From JBEVOS01 sp964563395 (lineage in GTDB: Bacteria; Pseudomonadota; Alphaproteobacteria; Caulobacterales; Aquidulcibacteraceae): a DNA stretch of 64,000 bases. The position numbers and the translations under genes are program-made. The stretch spans positions 62,001 to 126,000 of the forward strand of contig CAZLWK010000009.1 of NCBI GenBank assembly GCA_964563395.1, read 5' to 3'. The notes beneath the pieces are model-generated. The model searched no databases. It was not told where the DNA came from and was given only the letters and a program-made list of their open reading frames with translations. This document shows, piece by piece, positions 16,980 through 26,555 of the stretch. How positions within the stretch are numbered: position 1 is the first letter of the stretch; each line of letters begins with the position of its first letter.

Positions 16980-17777
16980 ATGAACACGAAGACGCCATTG
17001 GCCGCACTGATTGCGGCGGCCGCGCTTTCGGCGTGCGCCACCACGGGCGGCGCGGAAGGCGCGCTGTCCTCCACGCGCACGCCTCAAGCGGGCGGCGCCG
17101 TCGACGCCGAGGCGCGCACGCGCATCGCCCGGCAAGACACGCTCACGCAAATGACCTTCTGGGCGCAGGAATACGGCTCCCATCCCGACGATCTGGAAGC
17201 CGCGCAGCGCTTCACGGAATCCTTGCGCGCGGGTGGGCGTCATGAGCGCGCCGCTCAGATCGCCAATGAAGCTCTTGGCCGCTTTCCCAACGATCCGGTG
17301 CTGCTGCACCAGCTGGGCGCGGCGCTGATCGGCGCGGGCAAGCCGAACGAGGCGCTGCGTCCGCTCATCATGGCCGCGCGCGCCAATCCGCAGGATTGGA
17401 AGAGCCGCTCGGCGCTGGGCGTGGCGCTCGATCAATTGGGGCGCGGCGAGGAAGCCCGCCAGATTTATCACGAGGCGCTCGCTATCGCGCCGGACAATCC
17501 AGGCCTCCTTACCAATCTCGGCGTGTCGCATCTCCTTAGCGGCGCGCCGCAAGACGCCGAGGCGATCCTGCGTCAGGCGGCGGCCTTGCCGAACGCGCCC
17601 ATGGAGGCGCGCCAGAACCTCGCCATCGCGCTGGGGCTTCAAGGCAAATTCGACGAGGCCGAGCGCATTGAGCGCGTGGACCTGCCGCCTGCGCTCGTGG
17701 CGGAGAATATGAGCTATATTCGCGGCCTGTTGAGCGATCCGCGCAGCTGGAACGACATGCAGCGCTCCGTGCGCTGA
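16980..17777 (+). CDS. tadD: TadD-like TPR lipoprotein
   Basis: 265 residues. Signal and lipobox LSAC lie in MNTKTPLAALIAAAALSACATT, giving a lipidated protein. At least three TPR units follow (AAQIANEALGRFPNDPVLLHQLGAALIGAGKPNEAL; DWKSRSALGVALDQLGRGEEARQIYHEALAIAPDNPGLLTNLGVSHL). TadD proteins are TPR lipoproteins of the tight-adherence pilus that help place the secretin. Position supports this: it converges on the 3' end of the cpa/tad operon. A GTG three bases upstream of the ATG is an equal start candidate, with AAAGGGA nine bases before it. Confidence 0.8.
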   Translation: MNTKTPLAALIAAAALSACATTGGAEGALSSTRTPQAGGAVDAEARTRIARQDTLTQMTFWAQEYGSHPDDLEAAQRFTESLRAGGRHERAAQIANEALGRFPNDPVLLHQLGAALIGAGKPNEALRPLIMAARANPQDWKSRSALGVALDQLGRGEEARQIYHEALAIAPDNPGLLTNLGVSHLLSGAPQDAEAILRQAAALPNAPMEARQNLAIALGLQGKFDEAERIERVDLPPALVAENMSYIRGLLSDPRSWNDMQRSVR

Positions 17778-17835
17778 CGCTTTCGCCAAAAACGTAGAGA
17801 GAGTGGAGCGCGCGCCGCGATAGCGGCGCTGCGCG

Positions 17836-18804
17836 CTAATTCATCATCTCGCTGATCTGGATCATGGCGGGGCCCATGATCACCATGAACAGCACCGGCA
17901 GGAAGAATACGATCATCGGCACGGTGAGCTTCGCGGGAAGGGCCGCGGCCTTTTTCTCCGCCTCCGAGAGGCGCAGTTCGCGATTTTCCTTCGCCATCAC
18001 GCGCAGAGCCGAGCCGATGGGCGTGCCGTATTTCTCGGCCTGCGTCAGCGCCAGCGCGACGGATTTGACACCGGGGTGATTGGTGCGGCGCGCCAAATTT
18101 TCATACGCCATGCGGCGCTCAGGCAGATAGGAGAGCTCGGCCGTCGTCAGCGAGAATTCCTCGGCGAGCTCCACCGAAGCGGGCGCGATTTCCTGGCCGA
18201 CGCGCTGGAGCGCCATTTCCACGGACATGCCGCTTTCCACGCAGATCAGCATCATGTCGAGGCTGTCGGGGAAGGCGCGCATGATGTTCTCGCGCCGCTT
18301 CTGCGCGCGATTGGTCAGATAAAGATTGGGGCCGTAGAAGCCGAGCGCCACGGCCGCGGCCACGATGACCATGTTGAAGTTTGGCGGAACGCCGACCTTC
18401 TCGCCGAACACGCTCACATAGAAGAACGAGCCGAGGCCGAACGCGATCGGCAGTACGGCGCGGTAGAAATAGAACATCGTCTGCGCCGCCTGGCCGCGAA
18501 GGCCGGCGCGCACCAAATTTTCAGCCAGCTTGTCGTCCGCCAGGCGCCGCTGCAATTGCAGCCGCTCCACCAGCGACGAGGCGAATTGGTTGGCGTTGGG
18601 GCGCACGAGTGTTTGATTGTTGAGCTCGGCGCGAGAGCGCTTGCGCAATTCCTCGCGCCGCTTGGCGACTTCCTTCAAGCGCGCGCCGAGCTTGTCCTCG
18701 GCGAGGAGAGGGCTCGCCACCGTGACGATTGTGGCGAAGCAGGCGATGGCGGCGAGCGCGCCTGCGACATTGAGCGGATCGGTTACGACCTCGATGAAGT
18801 TCAT
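17836..18804 (-). CDS. tadC: Tad pilus inner-membrane platform protein TadC/CpaH
   Basis: 322 residues. GspF-type platform protein with an N-terminal membrane helix (VAGALAAIACFATIVTV), two helices in the middle (about 110-160), the T2SSF domain with MRAFPDSLDMMLICVESGMSVEMALQRVG, and a C-terminal helix (LTVPMIVFFLPVLFMVIMGPAMIQI). It pairs with TadB to couple the CpaF ATPase to pilin assembly. The gene is the last of the operon, seven bases after tadB. Length and topology are standard. Confidence 0.92.
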   Translation of the reverse strand: MNFIEVVTDPLNVAGALAAIACFATIVTVASPLLAEDKLGARLKEVAKRREELRKRSRAELNNQTLVRPNANQFASSLVERLQLQRRLADDKLAENLVRAGLRGQAAQTMFYFYRAVLPIAFGLGSFFYVSVFGEKVGVPPNFNMVIVAAAVALGFYGPNLYLTNRAQKRRENIMRAFPDSLDMMLICVESGMSVEMALQRVGQEIAPASVELAEEFSLTTAELSYLPERRMAYENLARRTNHPGVKSVALALTQAEKYGTPIGSALRVMAKENRELRLSEAEKKAAALPAKLTVPMIVFFLPVLFMVIMGPAMIQISEMMN

Positions 18805-18811
18805 GGCCGCC

Positions 18812-19789
18812 TCAGAACTTGAAATTGATCATCGAGCGCATCGTGAAGATGCCGGTGCCCATGAGAACGGCTGCGCCGAGCAGGATGAGATGCCCTGTGG
18901 AATGGGTCCAGAGGATCGAGATGTATTGCGGGCGCGTGACATAGACGACCGCCATGACCACGAAGGGCAGTGAGCCGATAATCATCGCCGACGCCTTCGC
19001 TTCCGACGAGAGCGCCTTGACCTTTTCGCGCATCAGCTTGCGGGCGCGCAGCACGGTGGAAAGGTTGCCAAGGGATTCCGAGAGGTTGCCGCCGGTCTTT
19101 TGCTGGATCAGCAGCACGATCATGAAGAAGTTCACTTCCGGCAGCGGCATGTGTTCGTACATGCGCTGCAGATTTTGCTCCAGCGGCACACCCATGGCTT
19201 GCCCATCGACCACGGCGCGGAATTCCTTGCGCAAGGGATCGGGGCTTTCGTCCGCGATGATGCGTAGGCACTGATTGAGCGGCAGGCCGGATTTCACGCC
19301 GCGCACGATGACGTCGATCGCATCGGCGAGCTGATTGGAGAATTTCTTTTGCCGCGCGCCGATCATGAATGAAAGCGCCCAGCGCGGCAGGCCGAGACCG
19401 CCGATCACGAGGCCCATGATCGGCGCGATGAAACCTGGCACGATCATATAGCCGGCGATGGCGAGGACGACGCCCACGCCGGCTGAAACCGCCCAAAACG
19501 TGGTGAGCGAGGCGTCAATGCCCGCTTGCGACAATTGCCCCTTGATCGAGACACGGCGCTTGCGGGACTGCTTTTCATTGTTGGCGAGGTCCTTGAGCGC
19601 TTCCTGCGTCGATTGGCGGCGCTTGATCGCCACCGTGTCGGGAACATCGCGGCGCTTGGCGCTGCGCGCGCCGACAGCCTTGACGCGCTTGGCCGCGCGC
19701 TGGCTTTGCTGCTGGCCGCCGAACGCGAACGCAACTGCGCCGATCGAGATGAAGGCGAGCGCGGCGATGAGGAGTGCGGGATCCATCAA
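18812..19789 (-). CDS. tadB: Tad pilus inner-membrane platform protein TadB/CpaG
   Basis: 325 residues. N-terminal membrane helix (LLIAALAFISIGAVAFAFGG), a basic cytosolic stretch, a pair of membrane helices around 90-135, a T2SSF domain with QLADAIDVIVRGVKSGLPLNQCLRII and NFFMIVLLIQQKTGGNLSESLGNLS, and C-terminal helices (ASAMIIGSLPFVVMAVVYV; LILLGAAVLMGTGI). It is the partner of TadC in the secretion platform. Its start overlaps the cpaF stop by four bases, so translation is probably coupled. Confidence 0.92.
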   Translation of the reverse strand: MMDPALLIAALAFISIGAVAFAFGGQQQSQRAAKRVKAVGARSAKRRDVPDTVAIKRRQSTQEALKDLANNEKQSRKRRVSIKGQLSQAGIDASLTTFWAVSAGVGVVLAIAGYMIVPGFIAPIMGLVIGGLGLPRWALSFMIGARQKKFSNQLADAIDVIVRGVKSGLPLNQCLRIIADESPDPLRKEFRAVVDGQAMGVPLEQNLQRMYEHMPLPEVNFFMIVLLIQQKTGGNLSESLGNLSTVLRARKLMREKVKALSSEAKASAMIIGSLPFVVMAVVYVTRPQYISILWTHSTGHLILLGAAVLMGTGIFTMRSMINFKF

Positions 19790-21288
19790 GCCTGCTCCGC
19801 TTCGTCCAGCGCCTGGGCGAGTTCCTTTTCAAGGCCGAAATAGCGCGCGCGCTCCCAAAAGCGCGGACGGCCGACGCCAGTCGAGCGGTGGCGGCCGATG
19901 ATGCGCCCGTTCTGATCCTCGCCTTGAATTTCGTAAAGCAGCAGATCTTGCGTGACGATGGTTTCGCCTTCGAGGCCCATCACTTCGGTGATCTGCGTGA
20001 TGCGGCGTGAGCCATCGCGCAGGCGCGCAGCCTGGATGACGACGTCGACCGCCGCGACGATGATTTCGCGAATGGTCTTGGGCGGCAGCGAAAAGCCGCC
20101 CATGGTGATCATGCTTTCAAGACGCGAGAGCGCTTCGCGCGGCGTGTTGGCGTGGAGCGTGCCCATCGAGCCGTCATGGCCCGTATTCATGGCCTGCAAG
20201 AGGTCGAAACTCTCCGGGCCGCGGACTTCGCCGACGATGATCCGGTCCGGTCGCATGCGAAGGCAGTTCTTGACGAGGTCGCGCATCGACACGGCGCCCG
20301 ACCCTTCAAGGTTCGGCGGGCGCGTTTCCAGACGCACCACATGGGGCTGCTGCAATTGAAGTTCAGCCGCGTCCTCGCAGGTGATCACGCGCTCATCGGG
20401 ATCGATGAAGGCGGTGAGCGTGTTGAGAAGGGTGGTCTTGCCCGAGCCCGTGCCGCCCGAGATCAGCACATTGCATCGGCAGGCGCCAATGATCTGCAGG
20501 ATGCGCGCGCCGGCCGGCGAGATCGAGCCGAACTCGACGAGATTGGCGAGGCGCAGCTTGTCGCGGCGAAATTTCCGGATGGTGAGCGTGGGGCCGTCGA
20601 TTGCGAGCGGCGGGACGATGACGTTGACACGGCTGCCGTCTGGAAGGCGTGCGTCGCAAATCGGTGAGCTTTCATCGACGCGCCGGCCGACCTGGCTCAC
20701 GATCCGCTGGCAGATGTTCATCAATTGCCCATTGTCGCGGAAGCGGATCCCCGTCTTGGAGACCTTCCCGTTGACTTCGATGAACACGCTCGACGCGCCA
20801 TTGACCATGATGTCGGCGATGTCGTCGCGCGCCAGCAGGGGCTCAAGCGGGCCATAGCCCAGAACGTCATTGCAGATGTCGTCGAGCAGGCTTTCCTGCT
20901 CGGCGATCGACATGACGACGTTCTTGATCGAGATGATTTCAGCGACGATATCGCGAATTTCGTCGCGCGCGCTTTCAGGATCGAGCTGCGCCAATTGCGC
21001 CAGATCGATGGTTTCGATCAGCGCGTTGAAGATCGTGGATTTGACCCGGTAATAGGCCTCCGAGCGGAATTCCGGCGTTTCGGTCTGCTCCGCCGAAGGC
21101 GTGGGCACACGCTGCCTGGGCTGCGGCGCGGGCGCGGCGGGCGCGGACGCAGGCTTCGTAGATGATGCGGCAGGCTTTGGCGCAGCGGGCGGCGGCGCCG
21201 GCGCGCGCGTCTGCGCGGGCGCCGCGACGCGCGATATGTCCGGCGTCGGCGTCGTCTCCGCCTGGCTGCGCTTGCCGAACATGGACAC
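19786..21288 (-). CDS. cpaF: Tad pilus assembly ATPase CpaF/TadA
   Basis: 500 residues. VirB11/GspE-type secretion ATPase that powers Flp pilin assembly. A low-complexity Ala/Pro/Thr N-terminus (about 10-75) precedes the N-terminal domain (DICNDVLGYGPLEPLLARDDIADIMVNG). The ATPase core has Walker A GGTGSGKTTLLNTL near residue 280, the Asp box (RVITCEDAAELQL), Walker B region MRPDRIIVGEVRGPE and the His box GHDGSMGTLHANTP. All catalytic motifs are intact. Co-operonic with cpaE (3-base gap) and tadB (overlap). Confidence 0.96.
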   Translation of the reverse strand: MSMFGKRSQAETTPTPDISRVAAPAQTRAPAPPPAAPKPAASSTKPASAPAAPAPQPRQRVPTPSAEQTETPEFRSEAYYRVKSTIFNALIETIDLAQLAQLDPESARDEIRDIVAEIISIKNVVMSIAEQESLLDDICNDVLGYGPLEPLLARDDIADIMVNGASSVFIEVNGKVSKTGIRFRDNGQLMNICQRIVSQVGRRVDESSPICDARLPDGSRVNVIVPPLAIDGPTLTIRKFRRDKLRLANLVEFGSISPAGARILQIIGACRCNVLISGGTGSGKTTLLNTLTAFIDPDERVITCEDAAELQLQQPHVVRLETRPPNLEGSGAVSMRDLVKNCLRMRPDRIIVGEVRGPESFDLLQAMNTGHDGSMGTLHANTPREALSRLESMITMGGFSLPPKTIREIIVAAVDVVIQAARLRDGSRRITQITEVMGLEGETIVTQDLLLYEIQGEDQNGRIIGRHRSTGVGRPRFWERARYFGLEKELAQALDEAEQA

Positions 21289-21291
21289 GGT

Positions 21292-22713
21292 CTATTTCCT
21301 CAAGAAAGACGGAAGACGGACGGAGAGTTGCGCCTTCTTGACCTCGGGCGGCTTGCGCCCCGTGATATTGGCCGCCAGCGTGTCGATGGTGAGCGCGATC
21401 TTCGAGGCCGCCATGACCTCGCCGATCATTTGGCCATTGTTCGCCGCCATGCCGAACAGCGGCGGATCGAACGCGATCGAGGCGATCGGTTCAGCGCCCA
21501 GCGCTTCGGCGAAATCCTTGAGCGGAATTTCCGGGCGTTTCGGCACGCCCGTCATGTTGAGCACCACGTTGGGCGACGCATCATAGGGGCGCATCGCCTT
21601 TAGGAGGTCGATGATGTTCTTGCTGTTGCGCAGGGAAGCCAGATCGGGGCTGGCGACGATCAGCACGTCGTCCGAGGCAAGCAGCGTCTGCTTGATCCAG
21701 GACGTCCAGGAATGGGGCAAGTCCAGCACGATGAACGGGCTGGTGCGCCGCACGCGGTCGATCACGGTTTCGAACGCGGTGGGATCGAGTTCGAACTCAC
21801 GCTCGAGCGTGGCCGGCGCGGTCAGCATTTGCAGGCGCTGCGTGTGCTTCGTCGTCAGACGCTCAAGCAGGACATCGTCGACACGGTCGGGCGAAAGAAG
21901 CGCGTCGGCGATGGATTGCGGCGGATCCTGGTTGAAATCGAGCGCCGCGGTGCCGAAGGAGAGATCGAGGTCGATCAAGGTGGCGCCTGCTTGCTGACGC
22001 TCCGCGATCGACCAGGCGAGATTGTGCGCGATCGTGGAGGCGCCGACGCCGCCGCGCGCGCCGATCACGGACACGACACGCCCCGCGAACGGCTTTTCCG
22101 CATTTACATAAAGCTGGCAGATGGTGCGGATCAGCTCGACCGGCTGGATCGGCGGCACCACGTATTCGCTTACGCCGCGCCGCATCAGCTCGCGGAAGAG
22201 GGCGATGTCGTTGACGGCGCCGAAGATAACGACCTTCGTGCCTTCCTCGATCACCTCGGCGAGCCGATCGAGGCTGCGCAGCATCTGCGCGCCCTGTTGC
22301 ACGGTGTCGATGATGAGAAGGTTCGGGCTCGCTTGCGAGGCGAACCGCGTCAGCGCGGCCTCGATGCCGCCCAGCTCCACCACCATTTCCGCCTTGGCGA
22401 GACGGCGATCCTGCGCGACCGCTTGGATGAGACGCGCGATTTCAGGCCGATCGCACGCGGCGTGAATGGTGATCCGCGGAATGGGCTGCTCGGTGAGCCG
22501 CCCGTCATCCATCATCGGCGGCGCATGCAGGCCGAAGGGGTCTTCGCCTTCGCCCTCCATCTCCATCGGCAAATCCTCGTTCGCCGCGTCGAAGGGGGGC
22601 GGGGCCGCTTCCTCAAGCTCCCCTAGGCCAAAGGTTTCGTCGTCCTCGAGAACGAATTCTTCTTCGTCCTCGTTCGGCAGCGACCAGCTGGATTCGGCTT
22701 GCGATCCGCTCAT
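21292..22713 (-). CDS. cpaE: Pilus assembly/localisation ATPase CpaE/TadZ
   Basis: 473 residues. An acidic Glu/Asp-rich N-terminal segment (about 10-60) is followed by an atypical receiver-like domain (TIHAACDRPEIARLIQ... LLIIDTVQQGAQMLRSL) and a MinD/ParA ATPase domain with deviant Walker A GARGGVGASTIAHNLAWSIA near residue 220, LIDLDLSFGTAALDFN and FIVLDLPHSWTSWIK. CpaE/TadZ places the pilus machine at the cell pole. It is 11 bases after cpaD and 3 before cpaF. Confidence 0.94.
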   Translation of the reverse strand: MSGSQAESSWSLPNEDEEEFVLEDDETFGLGELEEAAPPPFDAANEDLPMEMEGEGEDPFGLHAPPMMDDGRLTEQPIPRITIHAACDRPEIARLIQAVAQDRRLAKAEMVVELGGIEAALTRFASQASPNLLIIDTVQQGAQMLRSLDRLAEVIEEGTKVVIFGAVNDIALFRELMRRGVSEYVVPPIQPVELIRTICQLYVNAEKPFAGRVVSVIGARGGVGASTIAHNLAWSIAERQQAGATLIDLDLSFGTAALDFNQDPPQSIADALLSPDRVDDVLLERLTTKHTQRLQMLTAPATLEREFELDPTAFETVIDRVRRTSPFIVLDLPHSWTSWIKQTLLASDDVLIVASPDLASLRNSKNIIDLLKAMRPYDASPNVVLNMTGVPKRPEIPLKDFAEALGAEPIASIAFDPPLFGMAANNGQMIGEVMAASKIALTIDTLAANITGRKPPEVKKAQLSVRLPSFLRK

Positions 22714-22724
22714 CTCGTCGTCCT

Positions 22725-23423
22725 CTAGCGCGCCACTGTGCTGATGGAGACGCGCTCATCGGGCGAGCGCGTCGCATGGGTCGGCTGGCCGGCGCGATAG
22801 CGCCCCATCATGGTCGCACGGCGCGCGCCGTCGCGCGTGGTCTCTTCACGCGGCGCGAGCAGATCGTGCGGGTCCTCGATCAAGGCCGCCAGATTGGCCT
22901 GATTGGAGCAGCCGAAGCTGTCATAGGCCTGATTGTTGGATTGATGCGCGAGGTCCTGGCGCGCGATCGAGAGGCAATCCGGGGCGGTCGCTTCAAAGCG
23001 CGTATAGGTCAATACGATCGGGGCATCGGCCGCGCCCGTCGCATCGTAGGTGGAGCCGGCGATGGAGACATAGGGCACGCCATGTTCCGCGAGCCGCATG
23101 CGCGCTTCGTGGGCGAGCCGCGCGGCTGCGTCGGCGTTCGCCCCATTGGCCGGCACGCTCAGGATCAGCGGACCATGGCCCGCGCGCGCATAAGCGCCGG
23201 CGAAGCGGTCGAGCTCGGCCAGCATCGCGGGCGATAGCGTCATGTCGCCGGCGCTGACCGGCACGTCGAGCCGCGCGCCGGCTTCAGCCACACTGATGCG
23301 ATGTTCGTCCGCGCGAGAGGCGGTGTTGGAGACGATGGTCTCCTTGGGAATCCCAGCGCAGGCGGAAAGTGCGGCCGCGGCGCCAAGGCTTGCAATCCAT
23401 GCGTTTCTCATATCGCGCCTCAC
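22725..23423 (-). CDS. cpaD: Pilus assembly lipoprotein CpaD
   Basis: 232 residues. Lipobox LSAC within NAWIASLGAAAALSACAG gives an outer-membrane lipoprotein. The CpaD domain shows an ISVAEAGARLDVPVSAGDMTLSP segment, an OmpA-like LDRFAGAYARAGHGPLILSVPANG stretch and the DSFGCSNQANLAALIEDPHDLLAPR motif. It assists the CpaC secretin. The start overlaps the cpaC stop by four bases; the internal ATG four codons later would also give a sound signal peptide. Confidence 0.9.
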   Translation of the reverse strand: MRRDMRNAWIASLGAAAALSACAGIPKETIVSNTASRADEHRISVAEAGARLDVPVSAGDMTLSPAMLAELDRFAGAYARAGHGPLILSVPANGANADAAARLAHEARMRLAEHGVPYVSIAGSTYDATGAADAPIVLTYTRFEATAPDCLSIARQDLAHQSNNQAYDSFGCSNQANLAALIEDPHDLLAPREETTRDGARRATMMGRYRAGQPTHATRSPDERVSISTVAR

Positions 23424-25126
23424 GGAATGACGTGGCCGGCCTGGCCGTGTAATTGCCCTTGCTGACCGTCGGTCTCGGCGTCTTGACCGCGATAGACCGC
23501 GTTCAAGCGTCCAAGGAACATCGCCTGGCCTTCGGTCGGGTTGCGGAAGCCGTCCGCCGGCGTGCGCAGGCGCTCCGGACTGGTCGGCGTCACGAGATAG
23601 GGCGTGACGATAATGACGAGTTCGGATTCGTTGTTCTGGAAATCGCGCGAGCGGAACAGCGTTCCGAGCACAGGCGTGTTCATCGCGCCGGGTATGCCTT
23701 CGATGGCGTGGCGCGTGCTCTCGCGGATCAAGCCCGCCATCACGATCGCGCCGCCGGAAGGCATTTCCACTGTCGTCTCCGCGCGGCGCACCTGCAGCGC
23801 CGGGATGGTGATGCCGCGAATGAGCGTCGTGGTGCCGTCCGCGTTGCGGATCGAGGTGTCGCCCGTGCTGATGGCGCCTTCGCTGGTGAGCTCGCTGACC
23901 TCGGTGGACAGCTTCAGCGAAATGCGTCCGCCCGAGAGCACCACAGGCGTCACCGCGAGGCCCACGCCGAACGGCTTGAACTCGACGGAGATTTCACCGT
24001 CGTCGGAACTGACCGGCACGGGGAATTCGCCGCCCGCGAGGAAGCGCGCCGCTTCGCCCGAAATCGCCGTGAGGTTCGGCTCGGCGAGGATGCGCAAAAG
24101 GCCGGCCCGCTCGAACGCTTCGATGGTGGCGTCGGTGCGGCGCGTCTGCTGCGTGCGCGCCGAGCCAAATGTCTCGGTGTCGTCGATCAGCTCCGGGGTG
24201 CCGCCATTGTCGTAGGCGTAACCGCCCACGCCGCCAGAGCCGGCGCCCGCGCCCGTTCCGGAATTTCCACTCGGATAGGTGAGCGAGCCGGGCACCAGAA
24301 TGTTGTCGACCGATCCGCCGCTCGCGGTCACGCCGCCAAGAATTGAGCCGGCGATGGAGAAGCCGTTGGACGTGGCGACATTGACGAAATCGTCCTCGCC
24401 CAGAAGCGAATTGGCGATCTCGTCATAATTCAGGTTCACGCCGAGCTGACGCACCAGGGTGCGGCTCATTTCGACAACGCGCACGCGCACCAGCACCTGC
24501 TCGCTGCCTTCGACTTGAATAAGGTTTATGATGCGGGGGCGATGACCGCCGACGGCCGATGTGCCCGCCGTGCCGGGGCCGCCTGGAACGCCGCTGGTTT
24601 CACCCGCGCCTTGACCGCCGGCGGAGCCGATGAAGGTTTCCGCGATCTGCACGGCCATGTCCGCTTCGGCGGCGCTGCGCACCGTGCCGGCCAGCACGAT
24701 CGATCCGTTGATCGCCTCGGCGCGCACTTGCATGCCGGACGAATGCCGCGCGAGCACGTCGTTCAAGGGCGCGACGTCGGGCTCCACGCGGATTTCGAGA
24801 TTGGCGATCTGACGCCCGGCCGAGTCGAAGAAGAAAGCGTTGGTCTGACCTATGGCGCGGCCGATGACATAGAAGCGCCGCGACGTGCGCACGACCGCGT
24901 CCGCGATCTGCGGGTTCGACAACATCACGTCGCGCGCGTCCGCCGGCAGATCGACGATGGCCGATTTGCCCCAAGGCAGAACCAAGGCTGTCGCGGTAGC
25001 GCCGCTACGTCCCTGGTTGATGCGAATGGCGGAGGCGTCTTGCGCTACGGCGATGGGCGCGGCTGGATAGACGGCCATCAGCGCTGAAAGCGCGACAGCC
25101 AGCGGCGCCTTGCGGGTCTTGTTCAA
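23420..25126 (-). CDS. cpaC: Pilus outer-membrane secretin CpaC/RcpA
   Basis: 568 residues. Signal peptide MNKTRKAPLAVALSALMAVYPAAPIAVAQ. A pilus-N domain (GKSAIVDLPADARDVMLSNPQIADAVVRTSRRFYVIGRAIGQTNAFFFD) and a BON-like segment (VRAEAINGSIVLAGTVRSAAEADMAVQIAE) precede the secretin core, which has FERAGLLRILAEPNLTAISGEAARFLAGGEFPVPV and the signature VEMPSGGAIVMAGLI...TPVLGTLFRSRDFQNNESELVIIVTPYLV. Two Gly/Ser-rich loops (about 180-200 and 290-310) are insertions. It forms the pilus exit channel. Overlaps cpaB and cpaD by four bases each. Confidence 0.95.
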   Translation of the reverse strand: MNKTRKAPLAVALSALMAVYPAAPIAVAQDASAIRINQGRSGATATALVLPWGKSAIVDLPADARDVMLSNPQIADAVVRTSRRFYVIGRAIGQTNAFFFDSAGRQIANLEIRVEPDVAPLNDVLARHSSGMQVRAEAINGSIVLAGTVRSAAEADMAVQIAETFIGSAGGQGAGETSGVPGGPGTAGTSAVGGHRPRIINLIQVEGSEQVLVRVRVVEMSRTLVRQLGVNLNYDEIANSLLGEDDFVNVATSNGFSIAGSILGGVTASGGSVDNILVPGSLTYPSGNSGTGAGAGSGGVGGYAYDNGGTPELIDDTETFGSARTQQTRRTDATIEAFERAGLLRILAEPNLTAISGEAARFLAGGEFPVPVSSDDGEISVEFKPFGVGLAVTPVVLSGGRISLKLSTEVSELTSEGAISTGDTSIRNADGTTTLIRGITIPALQVRRAETTVEMPSGGAIVMAGLIRESTRHAIEGIPGAMNTPVLGTLFRSRDFQNNESELVIIVTPYLVTPTSPERLRTPADGFRNPTEGQAMFLGRLNAVYRGQDAETDGQQGQLHGQAGHVIP

Positions 25127-25923
25127 CGGGAGCCCCCCATGACGCGGCCGAACGTGTGAAAGAGAATGCCGCCCGTATCGTCCGCGCCGCCTTGCGCGGA
25201 GGAGGGCGCGGGGCCGGTTTCCTGCGCGACGCTGCGCAATGCGAGCGAGATATCGCCCGCCATGTCCGCCTGCGCGAGGCGACGTGCATCGCCTTGGTTC
25301 AATTCAAGCACGGCCACGGTCGGCTCGAGCCGTTGCGGCCCGTCGCCGCTCGTTTGCGGCTGCGTGTGCTCATCGAGCGCGAGCACGCGCACGTCGGTGA
25401 GAATGATGCTGGAGCGGATCGCTTCGCCGGAGCCGCTCTCGCTCTCCACGTCGATCTTCTGCGTCAAGACCACGTCGACGCGATCATTCGGCTGAATGAA
25501 GCCGCCGGCGGCGGTGGCGGGATCGACCTCGACGGAGACGGCGCGATAGCCGGGCTCAAGCACGGCGGCCATGAAGCCACGCCCGTCCGGCAGAACGATG
25601 GAGCCTTCCGTAACAGGCTCGCCGGCAAGGAAGGTGCGCCGCGTCACCGCGCCCTGCAATTCCGTCAACGCCTCGGGACGCGCCTCCTGCGTCACGAATT
25701 GCTCGCCCACGGATTCCTCGGGAAAGAGCCGCCACGCCAAATCGCCGCTGCTGAGCGCGACGCCCTGGCCGATCTCGCGCGTGGCCACAAGAACATAGCC
25801 GCCCGCGACAGGCGCGCTCTCTTCTTCGGGCGCCGAGTTCGCGTTCATGCCGCGAATAAGCAAGAGCGCGCCGATCGCGGCGATCGCCGCAACCGCTAGA
25901 ATGATCAGCTGTCGCGCTGACAT
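25123..25923 (-). CDS. cpaB: Flp pilus assembly protein CpaB/RcpC
   Basis: 266 residues. N-terminal signal anchor (LIILAVAAIAAIGALLLIRGM), a SAF-type domain (YVLVATREIGQGVALSSGDLAWRLFPEESV) and an RcpC/CpaB domain (RAVSVEVDPATAAGGFIQPNDRVDVVLTQ... LTDVRVLALDEHTQ). It is a periplasmic partner of the secretin. A four-base overlap with cpaC indicates coupled translation; the gap to cpaA is 61 bases. Confidence 0.93.
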   Translation of the reverse strand: MSARQLIILAVAAIAAIGALLLIRGMNANSAPEEESAPVAGGYVLVATREIGQGVALSSGDLAWRLFPEESVGEQFVTQEARPEALTELQGAVTRRTFLAGEPVTEGSIVLPDGRGFMAAVLEPGYRAVSVEVDPATAAGGFIQPNDRVDVVLTQKIDVESESGSGEAIRSSIILTDVRVLALDEHTQPQTSGDGPQRLEPTVAVLELNQGDARRLAQADMAGDISLALRSVAQETGPAPSSAQGGADDTGGILFHTFGRVMGGSR

Positions 25924-25984
25924 GCGTGGACCCTCTCGGTGATTCGCCTATTGGCCGCGTTGCGGGACCACATCATGCGTATGG

Positions 25985-26497
25985 CTAAGGCGTGGTTAAT
26001 GCGTGCGCCGCGCCTGGATCGGCGCCAAGGCCGAGCGCCGCGAGCCCGCCAATCGCGATCGCCACGCCATAAGGCACGCCGCCTTTCGGCTGAAGCAGGC
26101 GATTGAGAAAGGCGGGGCGCGCGGGATCCGGCTTGGCGTATTTGCGCGCGATGAGCAGCGACAGCGCGAGGAGGCCGCCGCTCAAGGTCGTGAAAAGCGC
26201 GAACGCGGTGAAGGCGCCCAGGCCCGTCCAAACGGCGGCCGCGGCGATCAATTTGGCGTCGCCGCCGCCGAAAACGCCGGCTTGAAAAAGGAGAAAGCCC
26301 ACGCCCAGCATCAGAACGCCGAAACCAAGATGCAGGCCGATCAGCGTGAGCGGCGCATCCTGCGCCAGCGCCACGATTGGAAACGCGCCAGCCAAGGCGA
26401 TGGAGACCCAGTTCGGAATGGTCATCGAGGCGACATCGGACGCGGCGGCGTAAAGCAGAAGGCTCGCGGCGATCGCCAAGGGGAGAGCGTCAAGCAT
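25985..26497 (-). CDS. cpaA: Prepilin peptidase CpaA/TadV
   Basis: 170 residues, polytopic. It is an aspartic protease that cleaves the pilin leader. Both catalytic aspartates of the type IV prepilin peptidase family are visible: D in YAAASDVASMTIPNW near the N-terminus and D in the GxGDxK motif (FGGGDAKLIAAAAVW). The ATG at 26497 gives a normal start; an in-frame TTG further up at 26557 would add 20 polar residues and overlap the terminator T-tract, so it is rejected. First gene of the cpa operon after the pilA terminator. Confidence 0.9.
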   Translation of the reverse strand: MLDALPLAIAASLLLYAAASDVASMTIPNWVSIALAGAFPIVALAQDAPLTLIGLHLGFGVLMLGVGFLLFQAGVFGGGDAKLIAAAAVWTGLGAFTAFALFTTLSGGLLALSLLIARKYAKPDPARPAFLNRLLQPKGGVPYGVAIAIGGLAALGLGADPGAAHALTTP

Positions 26498-26555
26498 CGT
26501 GGCGACTAGAGACGCCGCGCCGGTTTCCGAAAGATGAAGGCGCGGGCAAGGGCGC

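Noticed and set aside
17807..17837. GC-rich hairpin between tadD and tadC as a bidirectional terminator
   Set aside because: It has a three-base bulge and no T-tract on either side; it could block polymerase but evidence is weak.
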